A stretch of 64,000 nt of DNA. It comes from Apostichopus japonicus (taxonomy: Eukaryota; Echinodermata; Holothuroidea; Aspidochirotida; Stichopodidae). Position numbers and translations under genes: made by a program. Shown here piece by piece: positions 35,901 to 50,900 of this stretch. The notes under the pieces were generated by a model. It was not told the origin of the DNA. It saw nothing but the letters and a program-made list of their open reading frames with translations, and did no database searches. The stretch is taken from NCBI RefSeq assembly GCF_037975245.1, contig NC_092570.1, positions 2,313,501 to 2,377,500 on the forward strand, read 5' to 3'. Position 1 is the first letter of the stretch. Every line of letters starts with the position of its first letter.

Positions 35901-38900
35901 TCCCAGAAGAAAAAGAGGAAAAAGATGGAAAAAGGTAACATTCTGTGCCTTTTAAAACAAGGAAATTAAATACTGACCTTTAGACCTGGTATAGAGATGT
36001 AACCATCTATATTAGTCCTGATGTTGAAATGACTATAAGCACCGTCTAAGCAGAGGATGAAAACAACACAAAAGCAGATTTTAAACTGACGCAGAGTACA
36101 TACAAAATACTTAAAGATGAACGACAAAATAGCAAAAACTTGAGAAAGTGTCTTTTTTTTTGGAAAGCATACTTTGTGCATTATAGCCTTTAGGGTCCAT
36201 AATGCAAAATAAAGTACATTTATAAAAATAAGATTTCTTGGACACTGCACTTAATTGAAGTATAGTTCTCATTTATTCAATACTGAAAGCGAATAACATT
36301 TTACTATCCATCAATAATTATTCAATATCTCATCTCCCTCCCTCTCTCCCTCCCTCCCCCTCCCCCAACTTCATTTTCCCATCCCATCTTGGTTGCTTCA
36401 TTGGTCCTTTTATTCTAATTCTGAACTGGAAATACCTTTTATGATAACAACATTCCTTTCACAGCATTTTCAGAAACCATGCAAACATGTCAAAGAAACA
36501 ACAAAAACTGACAATAAGTTTTGCTACCCTGTTCACTGAATATCGTTCTCCTCTCCTCTCCTAGCCGCCCCCCCCTTCCCTTACCCATCTTCACGATTCC
36601 GTAATCCTTTCACATCGAATTACAACGTACCTTTAATGGTGATTGCATTTTTGCCTTTACAGTGTATCTCCAGATAGTACGCGGTGCCGTACATGAGACG
36701 GAAGTGAGAGCTCGACTGAGGCAGAAGGACAAAGGAGAAAGCTGGAGATAACATCTGAAAAGGAGAGAGAGGGAAAAGTTCATAAAAATTAGGTAAAAAA
36801 GCACAAAAATGAAAAAATTGCTTCCTATGCTATGAAAATGTTCCAATTGCACATGAATTTATCGATGCGGTTTTTATGAGTTTCTACATCGGGAGGGGGC
36901 TCAATCTGCTCCACCCATCAAGGGGCTTACTTTAACTCCAAGGTTTTGACGATATCCTTTATCGTCCCAAGGTTCCTTTTTTGTCCCCCACCCCCCTCCA
37001 CCTTTTTTTAAAATTTCCTTTTATGATTTTTGTCTTCTCTGCTTGTTGCACATATTATAGGCTATGAAAGAGTGGAACCAGGTAGCAGTCCACACCCAGT
37101 TGGGACAATTTTTTCTATACCGTAGTGTTACGTCCTGCTTCAGAGCACTCGTATTGTCAGTACGAGCAGTATGAATATCATGTTTCTATCATATCAAGGT
37201 TAGGAACTGTTTGTACTGACAATACCAGTGCTTTGAGAGCATGATATTGGAGTACAGTTTAGAGAGTTAGTAGCATTAGGAAATTGTCCCAACTGGCTGA
37301 AGTCCATCACTGCTTTATGCATATTCATTTTCTACTCATTACATCATATATGGTGCATATTTATATATTTCCAAAGACTGTCATTTGATTCATGAACATT
37401 GCTTTTTGTCACAGTCGGGGGGGGGGGGCCCTGATGGTGTGACTGCTTTTTGCCTTGTATAAACAAAAGAAGAGATACGTCGCTACCATAGGCGTAGGAG
37501 CCCAATTTGATTGTGGGGGGGCGTAACAACTTGCCCAAAAAATATAACCAAAACATGTAAATGTACATATCATATAGGCATGCATGGGTTATTACATCCC
37601 ATCATCCGCAGGATGCTAATGTAAACAACAATATGTCTTATATAGATGGAGAAAAAGCATGGAGGTCCAATTCTGTCAAAACTCTCTTTTTACATTAGTA
37701 ATGGTGAATTAGACGGGCAAGCTTAGAACTTTATTTTAATTACCAAGGAGAATTTTTATTAAAATATTGATTTCCTTTTGCTACATCATTGCAATTTAAT
37801 TTTCTTTCAGTAGGTGCCCGAATAATTCTCAGCATATTGCCAGAATTTTCACCAAATATTTGGTCCGGGGGCTGCAGCCCCCCCCCCCTGCCTCCTACGC
37901 CTATGGTCGCAGATACTCACCCCATTGGTGCTGGATTTTACGATGGACATTATCGGCAGCTTACAAATCGCTTGCAATGGACTCTGGGTGTAACATAGAA
38001 CCTGTAAATAATGATAACCAAAAAAAGCAAATTTTTTTTAAAGGCAACTTATATCTCATAAATAGCACACAACCATTGCAAGTCATAGAATACAAACTTC
38101 TGAGGTTTTTACAATGCCTTTATGACACACAGTTAAATCTTGAAAAGTTGCAGCTACAAATGAGATGTTGGACTTGACTACTTCCTTCTGGCTAAATAAT
38201 GTCTGCTGCAGTTCTGATGTAAGAGGAATGAAAAAGAAATTTCAGGTCACTTAGGTGTTCTATTTTATGCAAAGGTGCTGTTGGTTTTCTCTGGTGGCAC
38301 CTATGGAGACAAGCTCTAACTTAGGCCTGGGTAGCTCAGGACTTCTGAGATGACCAAGCAATACAAAATTCTGTCCTCTTGCAAACTTCACAAATGTTGG
38401 CATATTTTTTATGAAATCGGTGATTGCAACTGATTCACAAGATGGCTTACCTTTAAGAGAACTGGCAGCGCTTTGTGTACATTAAGCTCCTGCTGCATAC
38501 AGTGTCTTAACAAGCTGTGGCAGTTTGTGGCCGTCTTTGGTCCGATAACTCCGAACATCAGCTTAAACTCTTTGTTCTTAAAATCCCACTTGACGGTAAC
38601 CTGGGAATAATTAGAATAATTATATAATAATTATAACGATGATGATGATGATGACGGCTATGGAATTACATGTATGTAAAAAAGTAACAAACTCAATCAA
38701 GTTTAAATGGAATTGGATTCAATCCATGCATGTATGTTTATTAAGGGTTCACTTTGTGAAAATATTTTAAGGAGGTAATCTTTGGTATTTGTGCAAATGT
38801 AAATAAATTTATTTTGCAAGGCTTGATCTGTTTGGTTAAAATTAGTAGTAACTGGTGGCTAATAAAAACAACATGTTCATGATCACGTAAAAATTCCTTG

Positions 38901-41900
38901 AAGTTTGGCAGAGTTGTAACAAGGATAACAAATACCAATATAGGGGAAAGTAATATTAGAGTGCACTTGTAGTGTGCATGCAGGTAAGCAAATATCAAAG
39001 AATTTCCATTACATACCACATGAGTTTTATCCTTGTTATATGCAATTGTTATTCTCTGATAGTTGTACGATACAATATCCACCATTATGCTGTATGGTAG
39101 GCTGTGTTCTGCGTAAGAGAAGAGAAAAAAAAATTACAGAGTACGAGTGAAACATACGCCAGTGATGAGTGGTATATGTATGAAATCACAAATTATTCCA
39201 CTATGTGCTTATCAAAATCACATGAAAAAGACGTTATTCAGAATTTTATTCCTCCGCAATGGAACAAAGCTATGGAATCAAGATGGGAAAGTTGGACCAA
39301 TGTGTCAATTTCTACATGCTCTGTGGTGGTATAAAATCTTTGAAATTTTAGACATTGTTATCCCTTTTAAGTGAATTAGCAATTGAAGGGCTGGAATGGA
39401 AGAATATAAGCAAAGTAGAGCAGAGGAGTTTTGGGAGGTGACTCCCTGGTTACATGGTATGCAAGGTACAGTTAACTGACTTCTGACTGGTACCCCAAGC
39501 AAAGGACATGGTTATACAGGAATCACCACCAACTATTAGAGCTTTAATACAGCTTAGGGAATAGAGTAAAGGACTCGTAATCCTGTGGTCACTGTTTCGA
39601 AGCCTGTTCTGGCCTAAACTTATTTTGCTCTTTCCCAGTGATGAGCCTTGGGTAAAAAAAAAAATCACGGAACTTTGCAAAAATTGCGGTATAGGCTCCA
39701 GTTTGCGTATGATACAGTGTGTTAGGATAATAGTATTTGTCCCCGAGGTAGAAATGAAATCACAGATATTCTGCGAATTAGCGGAAAAAGCTCATGCCTG
39801 TACATACCCTGTAGCCAACTAGACCTGGATGTGGGAGCAAGGGTCAGGTAGGGTAGAGCACACGGTAATCCCAGGACGAGTTCGTAGAGGTTGGCGATAG
39901 ATTCCCAGTCTTGAAAGAATTGATCCAAGACAGAATGGGCTGGATTCATTTCATAATGCAGATAGACATGCTGCAACGGCCCTAGAAAAAAAAATATATT
40001 TTGGGTGAATATTGGATCAAATTTGTGAGAAAATAAAAATGTTATAGGTTAAAGCACATATTTAAGGGATTTGATTATAGAAAAACAAGACAATTGGGCT
40101 GGACCAAGGGGAGATGGTAACATCATCAGGCTTAATGTTAAAGAAGCAATCCAGACAATTTTTTTATCTCAAATGGTAGAAAAATGCAAACGCTGTTGAC
40201 TTTCTTCTCGTTTTTTCAAAACTAAACTTTTCCTCCATCTCAGACATTTACTAGACAAAACTCAACTTTAGAGTCTATTAAGAAAACATCATGTTAGCTT
40301 CATAACTTACCTTGTTCCTTTGGAACAGAACTTACTACTGGACACTTGCAGAAAATCAGCTGAAATAAATAAAATTGAGAAAACAGGCTATTTTCGTTTG
40401 AACAATTTGAACAACACAATTATGTCTTAATACAAGGCCATGTCAAATCCTGCTCAAAATGAACACCAAAGGTACTTATGTTGCTTCTTAATGGCATTTG
40501 TTGATTTTAACATATATTTGTCACATTGAAACTCACTACTGACCTAAACGGCAGCAGTTCCACTACAACATAGGCTCACCTCAACTTTCCAGAGTCCCTG
40601 GGATTTCCGCTGCATGAGCCTGAAGGAGCAGCTGAGGAGGGCCGCAGCGAGGGCGTCGTTGGTCTCTTTGCTGACCGACTGACAGTTCGGGACTCGAATC
40701 AGCTTCAGGACCAAACCGGTGCAGTTGGAGTCCGTCTGGATGCCTTGATGGGGAATTCCTTTCTTCCTCAGCTGAGATATTTCAAAGAGGGAAAAAAAAT
40801 GGAAAGTAAGATTGATAATGAAGGTTTAGGTTTGAACAAAATGGGCAGCTTTGGTCCTTTAATACTAACACTGTATTTCATAATCATTACTCATTACATT
40901 CCTTTTAAACATTGTGCCTTTTTCTTTTCTCAAAGTTGTCACAATTAGAAGCCCTTGAATAGCTGTTATCCTACACCAGAGATAAAATAGTTTAAAAGCA
41001 TATGATGACCCTTAAATTTACCTCCTCGGTGAGTTTGATGAAGGGAATTCTTCCGTCGCAGAGTGCTATGATGTGAGCAAGATCTTTCTCACACCTTACG
41101 CTGGGAGTACTTCTCCGTCTCTTATGCTGGTAATCAGCATCCTGGAGCTATGTAGAAATAAAATATAAAATAAAAAAAATGAAATATAACATACAAACAT
41201 AATACAAACAGACAAATACAATATATAAAGTATTACATACAAATAAAATACAAAATAAAATATATATAAGGACTAATACAATATAAAATATGACATAGAA
41301 ATTAACTAAAAAATAAAACCCAAAAGTACAAATATAATATAAAATATAACACACAAAAAGTATACAGAAAGGACAACGAAAATACAAAATAAAATACAAA
41401 CCAAACACAAAAAATAAACTGCAGAATAGAGATACATAAGAAAAGTTTCTTAGACTTGTGGTTGACTGATGTTTATGGTTCACACCATAATTTAGGTGTC
41501 AAACTTGTGACACTTTGTGACGTTGTTATGAAACTTGTGACTGAATAAATCATTTCCCTATTATTTTACAGTATCTGTTCATGTGAGAAGTAGTTACAAC
41601 ATGTCAGAAAACTTAAAATATTGATGTGGGATTTTGTTAGGTTGCAAGGGTTTCAGCCATTTTGGTTACAGCTGTGGAGGGTTACAACATGGCAACATCA
41701 GTGTGTAACATCATTCTGAGAGAACGGGGGTGGGGGGTGGGGGGGGGGGGTGAGAGCAGGAAGGGAGTAAAATATACAAATACTCAAAGCTAAGGAAGTC
41801 TTAAATTCTGGATACAACTCACAGATCTTTTCCCATGTGATTCTGCCATGTAATCTGCAAAAGAGAAAGGTAGGGAAAACGTTTCTTATTTTATCAAAAC

Positions 41901-44900
41901 AATTTATCAAAATTCATGCAGCCTTTATCAGCGTAATAAAGGGCAGTTCTGGGTGAGTTCTGGGTGCAGTTCTGGGTGAATGACTTTTCCACTCTCACTA
42001 CTCGGTGTATTACAAAACGATATAAAATGCCCATCACTTGATAGTAATAGAATACAGTAATAGAATGCCCTCTTCAGGCTGTGCCACAACCACACAACCA
42101 CCTAAGAAACCATAGACATTCTCCAAACAGCTTTGAAACCCAAGTGAATCAATATTTCCAAGAATCTTGAGGAAATGCTTAAAAACAATTTGTTGCAATT
42201 TTTTAGAACTAATTAAAAAAAAAATAATAACTAGCATATATTCATCATAGGAATACAAGCCCAGCTCTCTGGGTAACAACCCCACCAGAGGTCACTGGTT
42301 CAAATCCCCATTCTAGCATACATTTCTTTCCTCCTTTCCACGGTCTAAAATTTCACAGTCAAAGTTTTCCATTATCCATTATAATATTAATAATAATAAT
42401 AATCATAAATAAATAAATAAATATTAAGATCAACTATGATACCTTCGGTTGGCGTCCCTGGTCCGTAAATAGCTGAAAAGCTGTCAATCTGGACCAGACT
42501 CAGGGGTGTAAAAAAGACCCTGGATGTGTCTTGGTATTGTTGAATGGGGGGTAGTCCCTCCGCCGGTTGAGGCAAGTTGGAAATTTCAAAGCTGTGAGCG
42601 GGTCTGACTCTCAGCAGGTGGTATCTGACAGTCACTTTGGTGACGTCTTCGCTCCTCGGCGGTGAAAATTCTACGACCTAGTGTGAGAGGGTAAAAGAAA
42701 TATCAAACTTTGAGCTTTTTGGCCCTATCTCTGACAATCTCTGACATCTGGAGGTTGCTGATTTGGCGTAGGAGCCCAGTTGGATTTGGTGGGGTTGTAA
42801 CGACTTGCCCGAAAAATATAACCAAATTTTTTCGCGCAATCTACATATCATATAGGCATGCATCAGTTATTGCATCGCATGCCAATTACATACAATCATA
42901 TGCCGTGTTATTATGGATCCATATCGGATATCATTTTTCGGGAAGTTGTTACAATAATAATGATAATAATGATATAAGTTTAACCATTGAAAACAACAAA
43001 TTTATTTTTCTTTCAGTAGGTGCCTGAAAATTTCTCCTCATATTGCCCAAATTTTTACAAAAATATTTGCTTGGTGGGGCTGCAGCCCCCCCAGCCTCCT
43101 ACGCCTATGGCGGAGGGGAACGGTGGACCGGTCACTGAGGGAAGACGGATAATAAAAAGGTAACCAAGTGCTCTAGATGTGTCAGAGCCAGAGTGTAGTT
43201 GTTGTGTGGAGACAGGAAAGTGAAAAGTAAAAGTATGTAAATTAACTAAGTCACCACTAGCCCAGTATAAAAACAACAAATTCATGACAATAATTCCATA
43301 CAAAATATTTCTGGGAAACATTGTTATTGTAAACAAATCATTCTGCTTGTTAGGACCAATTTTTTGATTGCCACCAAGGGATAGGAGTAATTAGAAGTTT
43401 CTTACATACATTTGACAAGGGGGGGGGGGGAGGAGTAGGAATGGGAGGGGTAAAGACTTTCAATCTTTTGTAAAGACAATGCTCTAGTTTTCAACTTAAT
43501 ACAAGATGTGAGTCATTCCAGAAGGTGTCGAGATGCACGTTTTTAGGGCATACCACGTAGTAAGAACTGTGTTTCTTCAGATAAACATAGAGGCGGGTCG
43601 GTGATAATTTTGAGAGCGGATGTTCCGGTTGCAGTGGGATGAGTGGGATGGAGTCCGAACAAGAGACTGGCATCGTCTGGATACTGGTTTTACACTTCTC
43701 TACGCAATGAGTCAACCTGGTCATAATAAAGAAAAAGATAAGGCGCGAAAATGGGTTCAGCTTTTCAGCACTCCGCACACTGATTTTCAATCTTACTTTA
43801 ACAAATTTTACCAAATATATACAATTTTGACATAGCAGTTTTGTTCATAAACAACACCTCTTTTCTCTGTCGTATTGTTAATGACGACAGTAGAATTTAC
43901 TGTCTGCTTTTAACATGAAATCTGGGCTCAATCTGAACATGTGTTTTGTAGAAAAAAAAATTAAAGAAAAACCAACAGCAAGTACAGAAATGAACATTAT
44001 TAATTACACCACAAAAATTTTAAAAAAGGGATGGGGGTGGGGGGGGGGAGGAAAAGGGAAACAAAATCCAATGTGTAATATCAATAATTGCTACAAATGC
44101 TTAAATGCTTACCTAATTTTTGTCAAAAGATTTGGTAACTTGCTGAGGTCAGATGTCAAAGATATATCAATGTCATCTATCATGGCATCATCTGTGATCA
44201 AAAGGAAAAAAAAACTGCTTAAAGGAGAAAGAATTTAATATATAAAAGACAATAATTATGAGGAAAAACAAAATAAAAAAGGTAAAGAAAAGGCAAATAC
44301 TTGAGAGAAAACAGACAAAAAAAAGCTGAATAATATTTGTTATGAAGAATGACTAAAGTGTATGGATTGGTCAAAACTTGAAGCTGATCTGTACCACAAC
44401 TTTCCCACCTCAAGGATGTTCCCTCAAACTCCCCCTCTTGAAACAACATTTCTGGCCTTGCATTTCCCCATTTTCAGACTGCTAAAAATACAGATATAAT
44501 TTCAATATTCCTCAATACTTGATCACCCTTCTTCGCAACTGCATTTTGTCAATGAAATCCCCTTCCCCCTCCCCCTTCCTCCCTTTAACATCCTTAAAAA
44601 TCAAACATCCTGGTGTTCCATCTAAAGAGAGATTTCATACCACAATGAGCCACACTTGGTTCCAGCATTCCAGTCTGTAGGTCTATGGATACCCTGATGT
44701 CATCATCTGCATCCTCACTGGAAGCTGTAAGGGGTATGTACAGAAGAGGCGGTGTGCCACCGACAGTCGCTGAAGAGAAAAGTAAAGGAAATCTTACAAA
44801 CATCTGGGTGTGTTTTCTTGGTAATGGTGGGTGTGTATTTGTTTATATCTTACTTTAGTTCCTTCTTTGGTTATGGTGGGTGTGAATTTGTTTATATCTT

Positions 44901-47900
44901 ACTTTAGTTCCTTCTTTGGTAATGGTGGGTGTGTATTTCTTTACTTCTTACTCTAGTTCTTTCTTGGTAATGTTGGGTGTGTATTTCATTACTTCTTACT
45001 CTAGTTCTTTCTTGGTAATGTTGGGTGTGTATTTCATTACTTCTTACTTTAGTACTTTCTTGGTAATGGTGGGTGTTTAGTGGTGCTTTAAATATTAAAT
45101 TAATAATACTTCCTTGTTATGATGCTCATTGAAGTCATAATATAATTGACATTAAAACAGAAATCATTGGAAGACATAGAGAGGTCCACCTCAAAGCAGT
45201 ATCACAAAATCAAACATTTGACAAGGTGTCTGCCCCCGGATTTGACTCATAAACCATGAATATCTTCCAAACACAACTGAACATTTATTAGCATTTTGAG
45301 GGGTTGATCAACACAAGCTTTCTCTGTCATATAAGAAACAGACCGTAGTTGGATTGTTTCTTCTACTCCTAGCTGATTAGGGAAGTGATGGTGGTGGGTG
45401 AGTGGGAAGGGGTGGGTGGGTGGGGAGATGGATCTTTCAGCACATGTATCTCTATCACCTAACCTAAAGATGAAAACTGGGTTTATATCTTTTGTTTGTG
45501 TGGCAGGCAGGAGGAGGGAGGGAGGGAGGGGGAAATGGGGAAGAATGATGGTTCATCACATACACCTCTACTGGGTGTTGGAGAGGGGGTAAGTATCTCT
45601 ATCACATATGATAAAGATATTGATTGAGTTTGTTCTTCCTTTAAAACCTTTTCAAATTCATACCATCAACATGGATCTTCTCCAGTTTTTGCTTCAGTGA
45701 TCCGAGTTTTGTCCTCGACCTGACCAGGATGGTTTCTACTAGCAACCTTTCAATAGACAGCCTCTCACACTGTTGATGGAAAGATAAAATATTGTACTGA
45801 CCCCATATTAATCAATGAATTGTTACAATAAAAGTATTTCTGTTATTGAGAGAATCTGACAATGTAGTGCAATAATACAAACAGACAGCACCATTACACG
45901 TAAACTGTTTGAACAACACATAAGAGAAAAAAATGCCACAGAAACTGACCAACTCTGTATCATAATTGGATCGGATGGGAGTTAGCACTCAAATAAAGTG
46001 TTCATAGCAAAAACGGAAAAGTAAAGAAAAAACCTACAGTAAATGTTAATGCTAACATTGTCATAATAACGTTATAATATAATTTATAATAACATCAACT
46101 ATCTATGGAAACTACCCACACAACCCCACTCCCCCCTCCCCTCCAAACAACAAACTTTCAAAAATGCATTCCCATGAACAAAAGAACGTATTTCCTCCTT
46201 GAATATTTTGCAACAAGAAGAGAACATCTCCTGTATGTATTTGGAAGAGACACTAAGGACAGGTAGGCAGCATTGTTTCTATGACAACCACATGTATGTG
46301 AGCAAATGAATGAGACGGAAATGAAAGCCAAACGAAAACTACATTCTGGAACTTACAAAGTAATTGTGCTTAAGATTTACTGAATATGTATAATTATAAA
46401 CTGAATATTCAAAGCTTAGGGAAAACAAACACACAGTTGGTACAATTGTTTCTATACTGTAGTGTTATGTCCCGCTTCAGAGCACTCGTATTGTCAGTAC
46501 AAGCAGTATGAATATCAAATGTTTCTATCAGATCAAGGTTAGGAACTGTTTGTACTGTCAATACCAGTGCTTTGAGAGCATGATATTGGAGGACAGTTTA
46601 GAGAGGTATTAGCATTAGGAAACTGTCCCAACTGGCTGATTGTACTTACAATTCACTGAATATGTATAATTACAAACTGAATATTCAAAGCTTAGGGAAA
46701 TCAAATGAGGACAAGCATTGTAACCTCTGACCTTTATGGAGGTGGAACAGATCCTGCCGGCATTCTCTGCATCCAGGGTAGGGTTATGGATTATCTGAAG
46801 GGGTTTAGCAGCATCACTGTTGTCTATGCAGACCACCACCTTGTAATGTTCTTGTTTCTTGGTGCTGTTCAGGTTTTGAGCTCTGAAAAATGAGACAACC
46901 GAAATGTAATATGTTAATGAAAAAATACAACATGAGCGACGTACCGATGCTTTTATGCTGAAACAACATACTTGCGAAAAGGAAACTAATTTTTCCACCG
47001 TTAGGTAAACAACAATTATGGTTTGCGTCTGAAAGCTATGTTCCTCTCACTTTCACTCCTAAACATACAATATCTAACAAAATGCAACAAATGTTTTACA
47101 AACTGAAACATTGAAGAATGCTACAAATTCTCTCTAAATTTCACAAATTTCATCGCTGCTTTACTGTGGACTGAATGATGTTTGATATTTTATCGATTAA
47201 AATGTATTCCATCATCAAATTTATGGAAAAGGATACCAGTTTTGGGTTACGAATTTGTGAAGTTTTATGAAATAACAAATAAACAGTGTGGACACATACT
47301 GTAATACCTCAACCAAACTTTTCCAAAGTGTTTTTTACACATATTTTGCAAAATCTTGGTCATTGTGGATATAGATGATGTTACCAATTGATCCTCTCAT
47401 CAGACTAGTGTGAATTTGTTTATTTGCTATTCTTGAATTTAACTCTAATGTTTTAAACAATTTACCACGATAAAAATGAAGAAAAAAGAATATTCCAACT
47501 CATCGACACATTCTCTGAAACATGAAAGGATTAAACTACATCAAATTTCCACATTGATGAACCTTTAAATTGAATCTTTTTTTCCTGTGAAGTTGTACTT
47601 TCTCACCTCCAATACGCCAGCGTTAATGATTGTCCGGGGATGTACTTCTCCACGGTGACATGTTCACCCCATCTCTCACGAACAAGTCTCTGTGCCTAGG
47701 GACGTGACAAGAGGGAAAATTATCTCTTACTCTCAAACGTTTTACTCAAGGGGAAATGTCAAGCTTTCAAAGTGCCAAAAAAAAAAAAAATTACCTTTTT
47801 TCATAAACTGAAGGAAGGTCATATTTAAGCAGAATATTAAATATTAAATTAAATTCTCATGCTTGTCTAAATATTGTATTCTAGGACACTATACTTATTC

Positions 47901-50900
47901 ATCTATCGACAGTGTTCCCGATGAGTAACCAAGGAAAAGCTCAGAAATTATGTAAATTTTAAACAGTCTCATTGAAGTTATGTTTCTTGAACCTGGATTA
48001 TACTTCAGAATAAATGTTGACAAAAATGTAAGTTGCAAAATTTGGGTGGATTTAAATGAAAACATTTCCATTACTCCCTAAGTACTTTGCAAAGAATATG
48101 TGAAATATTATGCAGGTCACCTGGGTGTCAATGTTATAATAATACCGAACAAAGGGAAAAGTAAGTTTCAGCAAAAGTCAGGAGGAAACTCAAGACGCAA
48201 GAAAATCATTATTGATAAATAATATCACAGTGCAACAGTGATTTTAAACACTCTGAAAAGCGACAAACCGCGATACGGGTTTCAACGTCTAACGCGACAT
48301 TAACACAACCAACTCTCAAACGCCTTTACTATATAAATATTATATTTTTAATTAATTTAATTATTATATATTATAAAAGAAATGCCATGTTTACCTGTGA
48401 GTGTAGAACTTCCAACTGCAAGGACTGACAAAATGTGTCTGACAAAAAAAACAGTGTTAAAGAAAAAGAAACAAAACAGACAGAAGTAAAGAATGAGGCA
48501 TAACAATTTGAAAGGGAAACATTTTTCTTACACAAGCAGAAAAACAATAGGGTAGATGTAACAATCAGCATTGAACACTATGTTTCAATGTACTTTTCCA
48601 TAAGATTTTCAAATCTTTTGTGAATTTTTAAATGGCCACACAAAAATTGATAATAAAGTACCAGAGTAAAAATACTGTAATTTTTCAGCTGCAAGTTTCT
48701 TTAAAAAATTCACTTCTTTCTATCATTCGAATACAGCAGTGTAAACTTCTGTGATTCATGAAGCTTAACTCAAATGCCTGATTGCTGCATTAAAGAATCA
48801 AGTAATTAGTAACATTCCATAATGGCACATATCAACTTTCTTTAATTTTTCCCCTACATTTTGCAAGTTTCTATGACTTGAATACAGATTATGATCCTGT
48901 TGTTTACTGTGTGTTATTGTGTATTATGTATTATTGTGTATTATGATCCTTTTGTTTGTATTATGATGTACTGTGTATTATTGTGTATTATGATCCTGTT
49001 ATTTGCTGTGTTATTGTGTTATTATGTATTATTGTGTATTATGATCCTGTTGTTTGCTGTGTGTTATTGTGTATTATTGTGTATTACAATCCTGTTGTTT
49101 GTTGTGTGTTATTGTGTATGCTTCTATGCATGTGATTCATACAGATGACTGACACCCTTATTCCTGATCTAAAGAATCACTCCGTAGTTAACTTCATACT
49201 TCATCTTCTCTGTATTATAATCAATATGTAGAACATTAAGGCACTGCACTGTGTCAAAAGTAGTCCCCTGCAGGGGCTGCAGCATACTGCAGCCAGGCTG
49301 CGTAATACATTATCTTGTATGCCCTGACGTTTCACACAACAGGTACTGCAGTCTGGCTGAGATACTCTCTACTGTTTGATATTCATTCAGCCTTGCTGCA
49401 GGGGATTATTGCAGCTTTTCTCTCTGATACAGTTCAGTCAGCTTTGCTGCAGGGGACTATTGCAGCTGCTGCAGCTTTTCTCTCTGATACAGTGTCGAAA
49501 AGGATACGAAGACAGGTGTACATATCCCAGAGAGGTTTGCCATCGTCGAACAGTCTAGACTGGACCAACTGGTGAATGTAGGTCACCTGAGAACAACAAA
49601 GCAAAACAATGAGCATTTCAATGCATTTAAAAACATAAAAATTAAAAAATGAGGAAATTACATTTGACTAAGTTACATGGAAATACCAGGTTGGATTAAT
49701 GTCATCATGGGCATGGACAGGTAATGAATGCATGGCCACGCAAAAAAATATGATTGATAAGAGAATTTGTCATCAATTCTGAAACAATAAAAATTATGTT
49801 TCACATGCTACATGATTGTAAACTGTCAGTAAATTGTAAGTAACCATGGTTACAGATATTATTAGACAGTGCCAAGAATATTCCTTAATCTCCTGAAGTG
49901 GACATTCTGAGACACTGTACTGTAAATAAGAATCAGAACGAGAAAATAATTCTTGTTTTCAAACTTACTTGCATTGGATGTACAAGAGATTTTCCCTCTA
50001 AAAAGCGAAAAATGATAGAAACGGATAAATCTACTAGAAGCTAAATTTAAAGTAAATTATGAAGAAAGTAAAAAAAAAACATTTCCATGATTATTGATTA
50101 TAACATTATTATTGCTTACAATTATTAGTTAGTTGGTGAACAACACAAATATAAAACTGTGCTAAACCCACATCATTGTTCCTTTATTTATTGATATGCA
50201 CCCACCTCCTTCATCTGGGTTTTAGTTCTAGTTATTTAATATTGAATGGTTTAAACCCACCTCCTTAATCTGGGTTTTAGTTCTAGTTATTTAATATTGA
50301 CTGGTATAAACCCACCTCCTTAATCTGGGTTTTGGTTCGGGTTATTTAATAATAACTGGCATAAACCTACCTCCTTCATCTGGGTTTTGGTGCTAGTTAC
50401 TTAATATTAACTGACATAAACCCACCTCCTTTGTGTGGGTTTTGTCTCTAGTAATTTAATATTAACTAACATAAACCCACCTCCTTCGTGTGGGCATTGT
50501 CTCTATTAATTTCATCTCAAATGACATAAACCCACCTCCTTTGTGTGGGTTTTGTCTCTAGTATTGTGATATTGATATGTAAACACCCACCTCCAGTGTC
50601 AGGGTCTTGTACCAGTATTTTAATATTCAGTAGTCTCCATGGTATCGCAGGGTTATCTTCCATTAATGTCAAAGTGGCCTATGATGAGATAAGAGGAAAC
50701 AAAAATATAAAGGGGAAGGTTGTAATTCCCCTTACCTCTAACCATCCAAAGATTTGGCAGGATACAGTTAAATTGCTAAACACAGTATTGATGAACTTTA
50801 TATTGCCTTAAAAGATTAATATGAAATTATTATACATAATTATGCAACATATATCTATTCCAAAAACAAAGGAAATAACAGAAACAAAGTTATGAACAAT

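Noticed and set aside
41148..41483. 111-codon minus-strand frame rich in Tyr/Phe/Leu/Ile
   Set aside because: It is a translation of an AT-rich degenerate repeat in MED14 intron 18, not a membrane protein.
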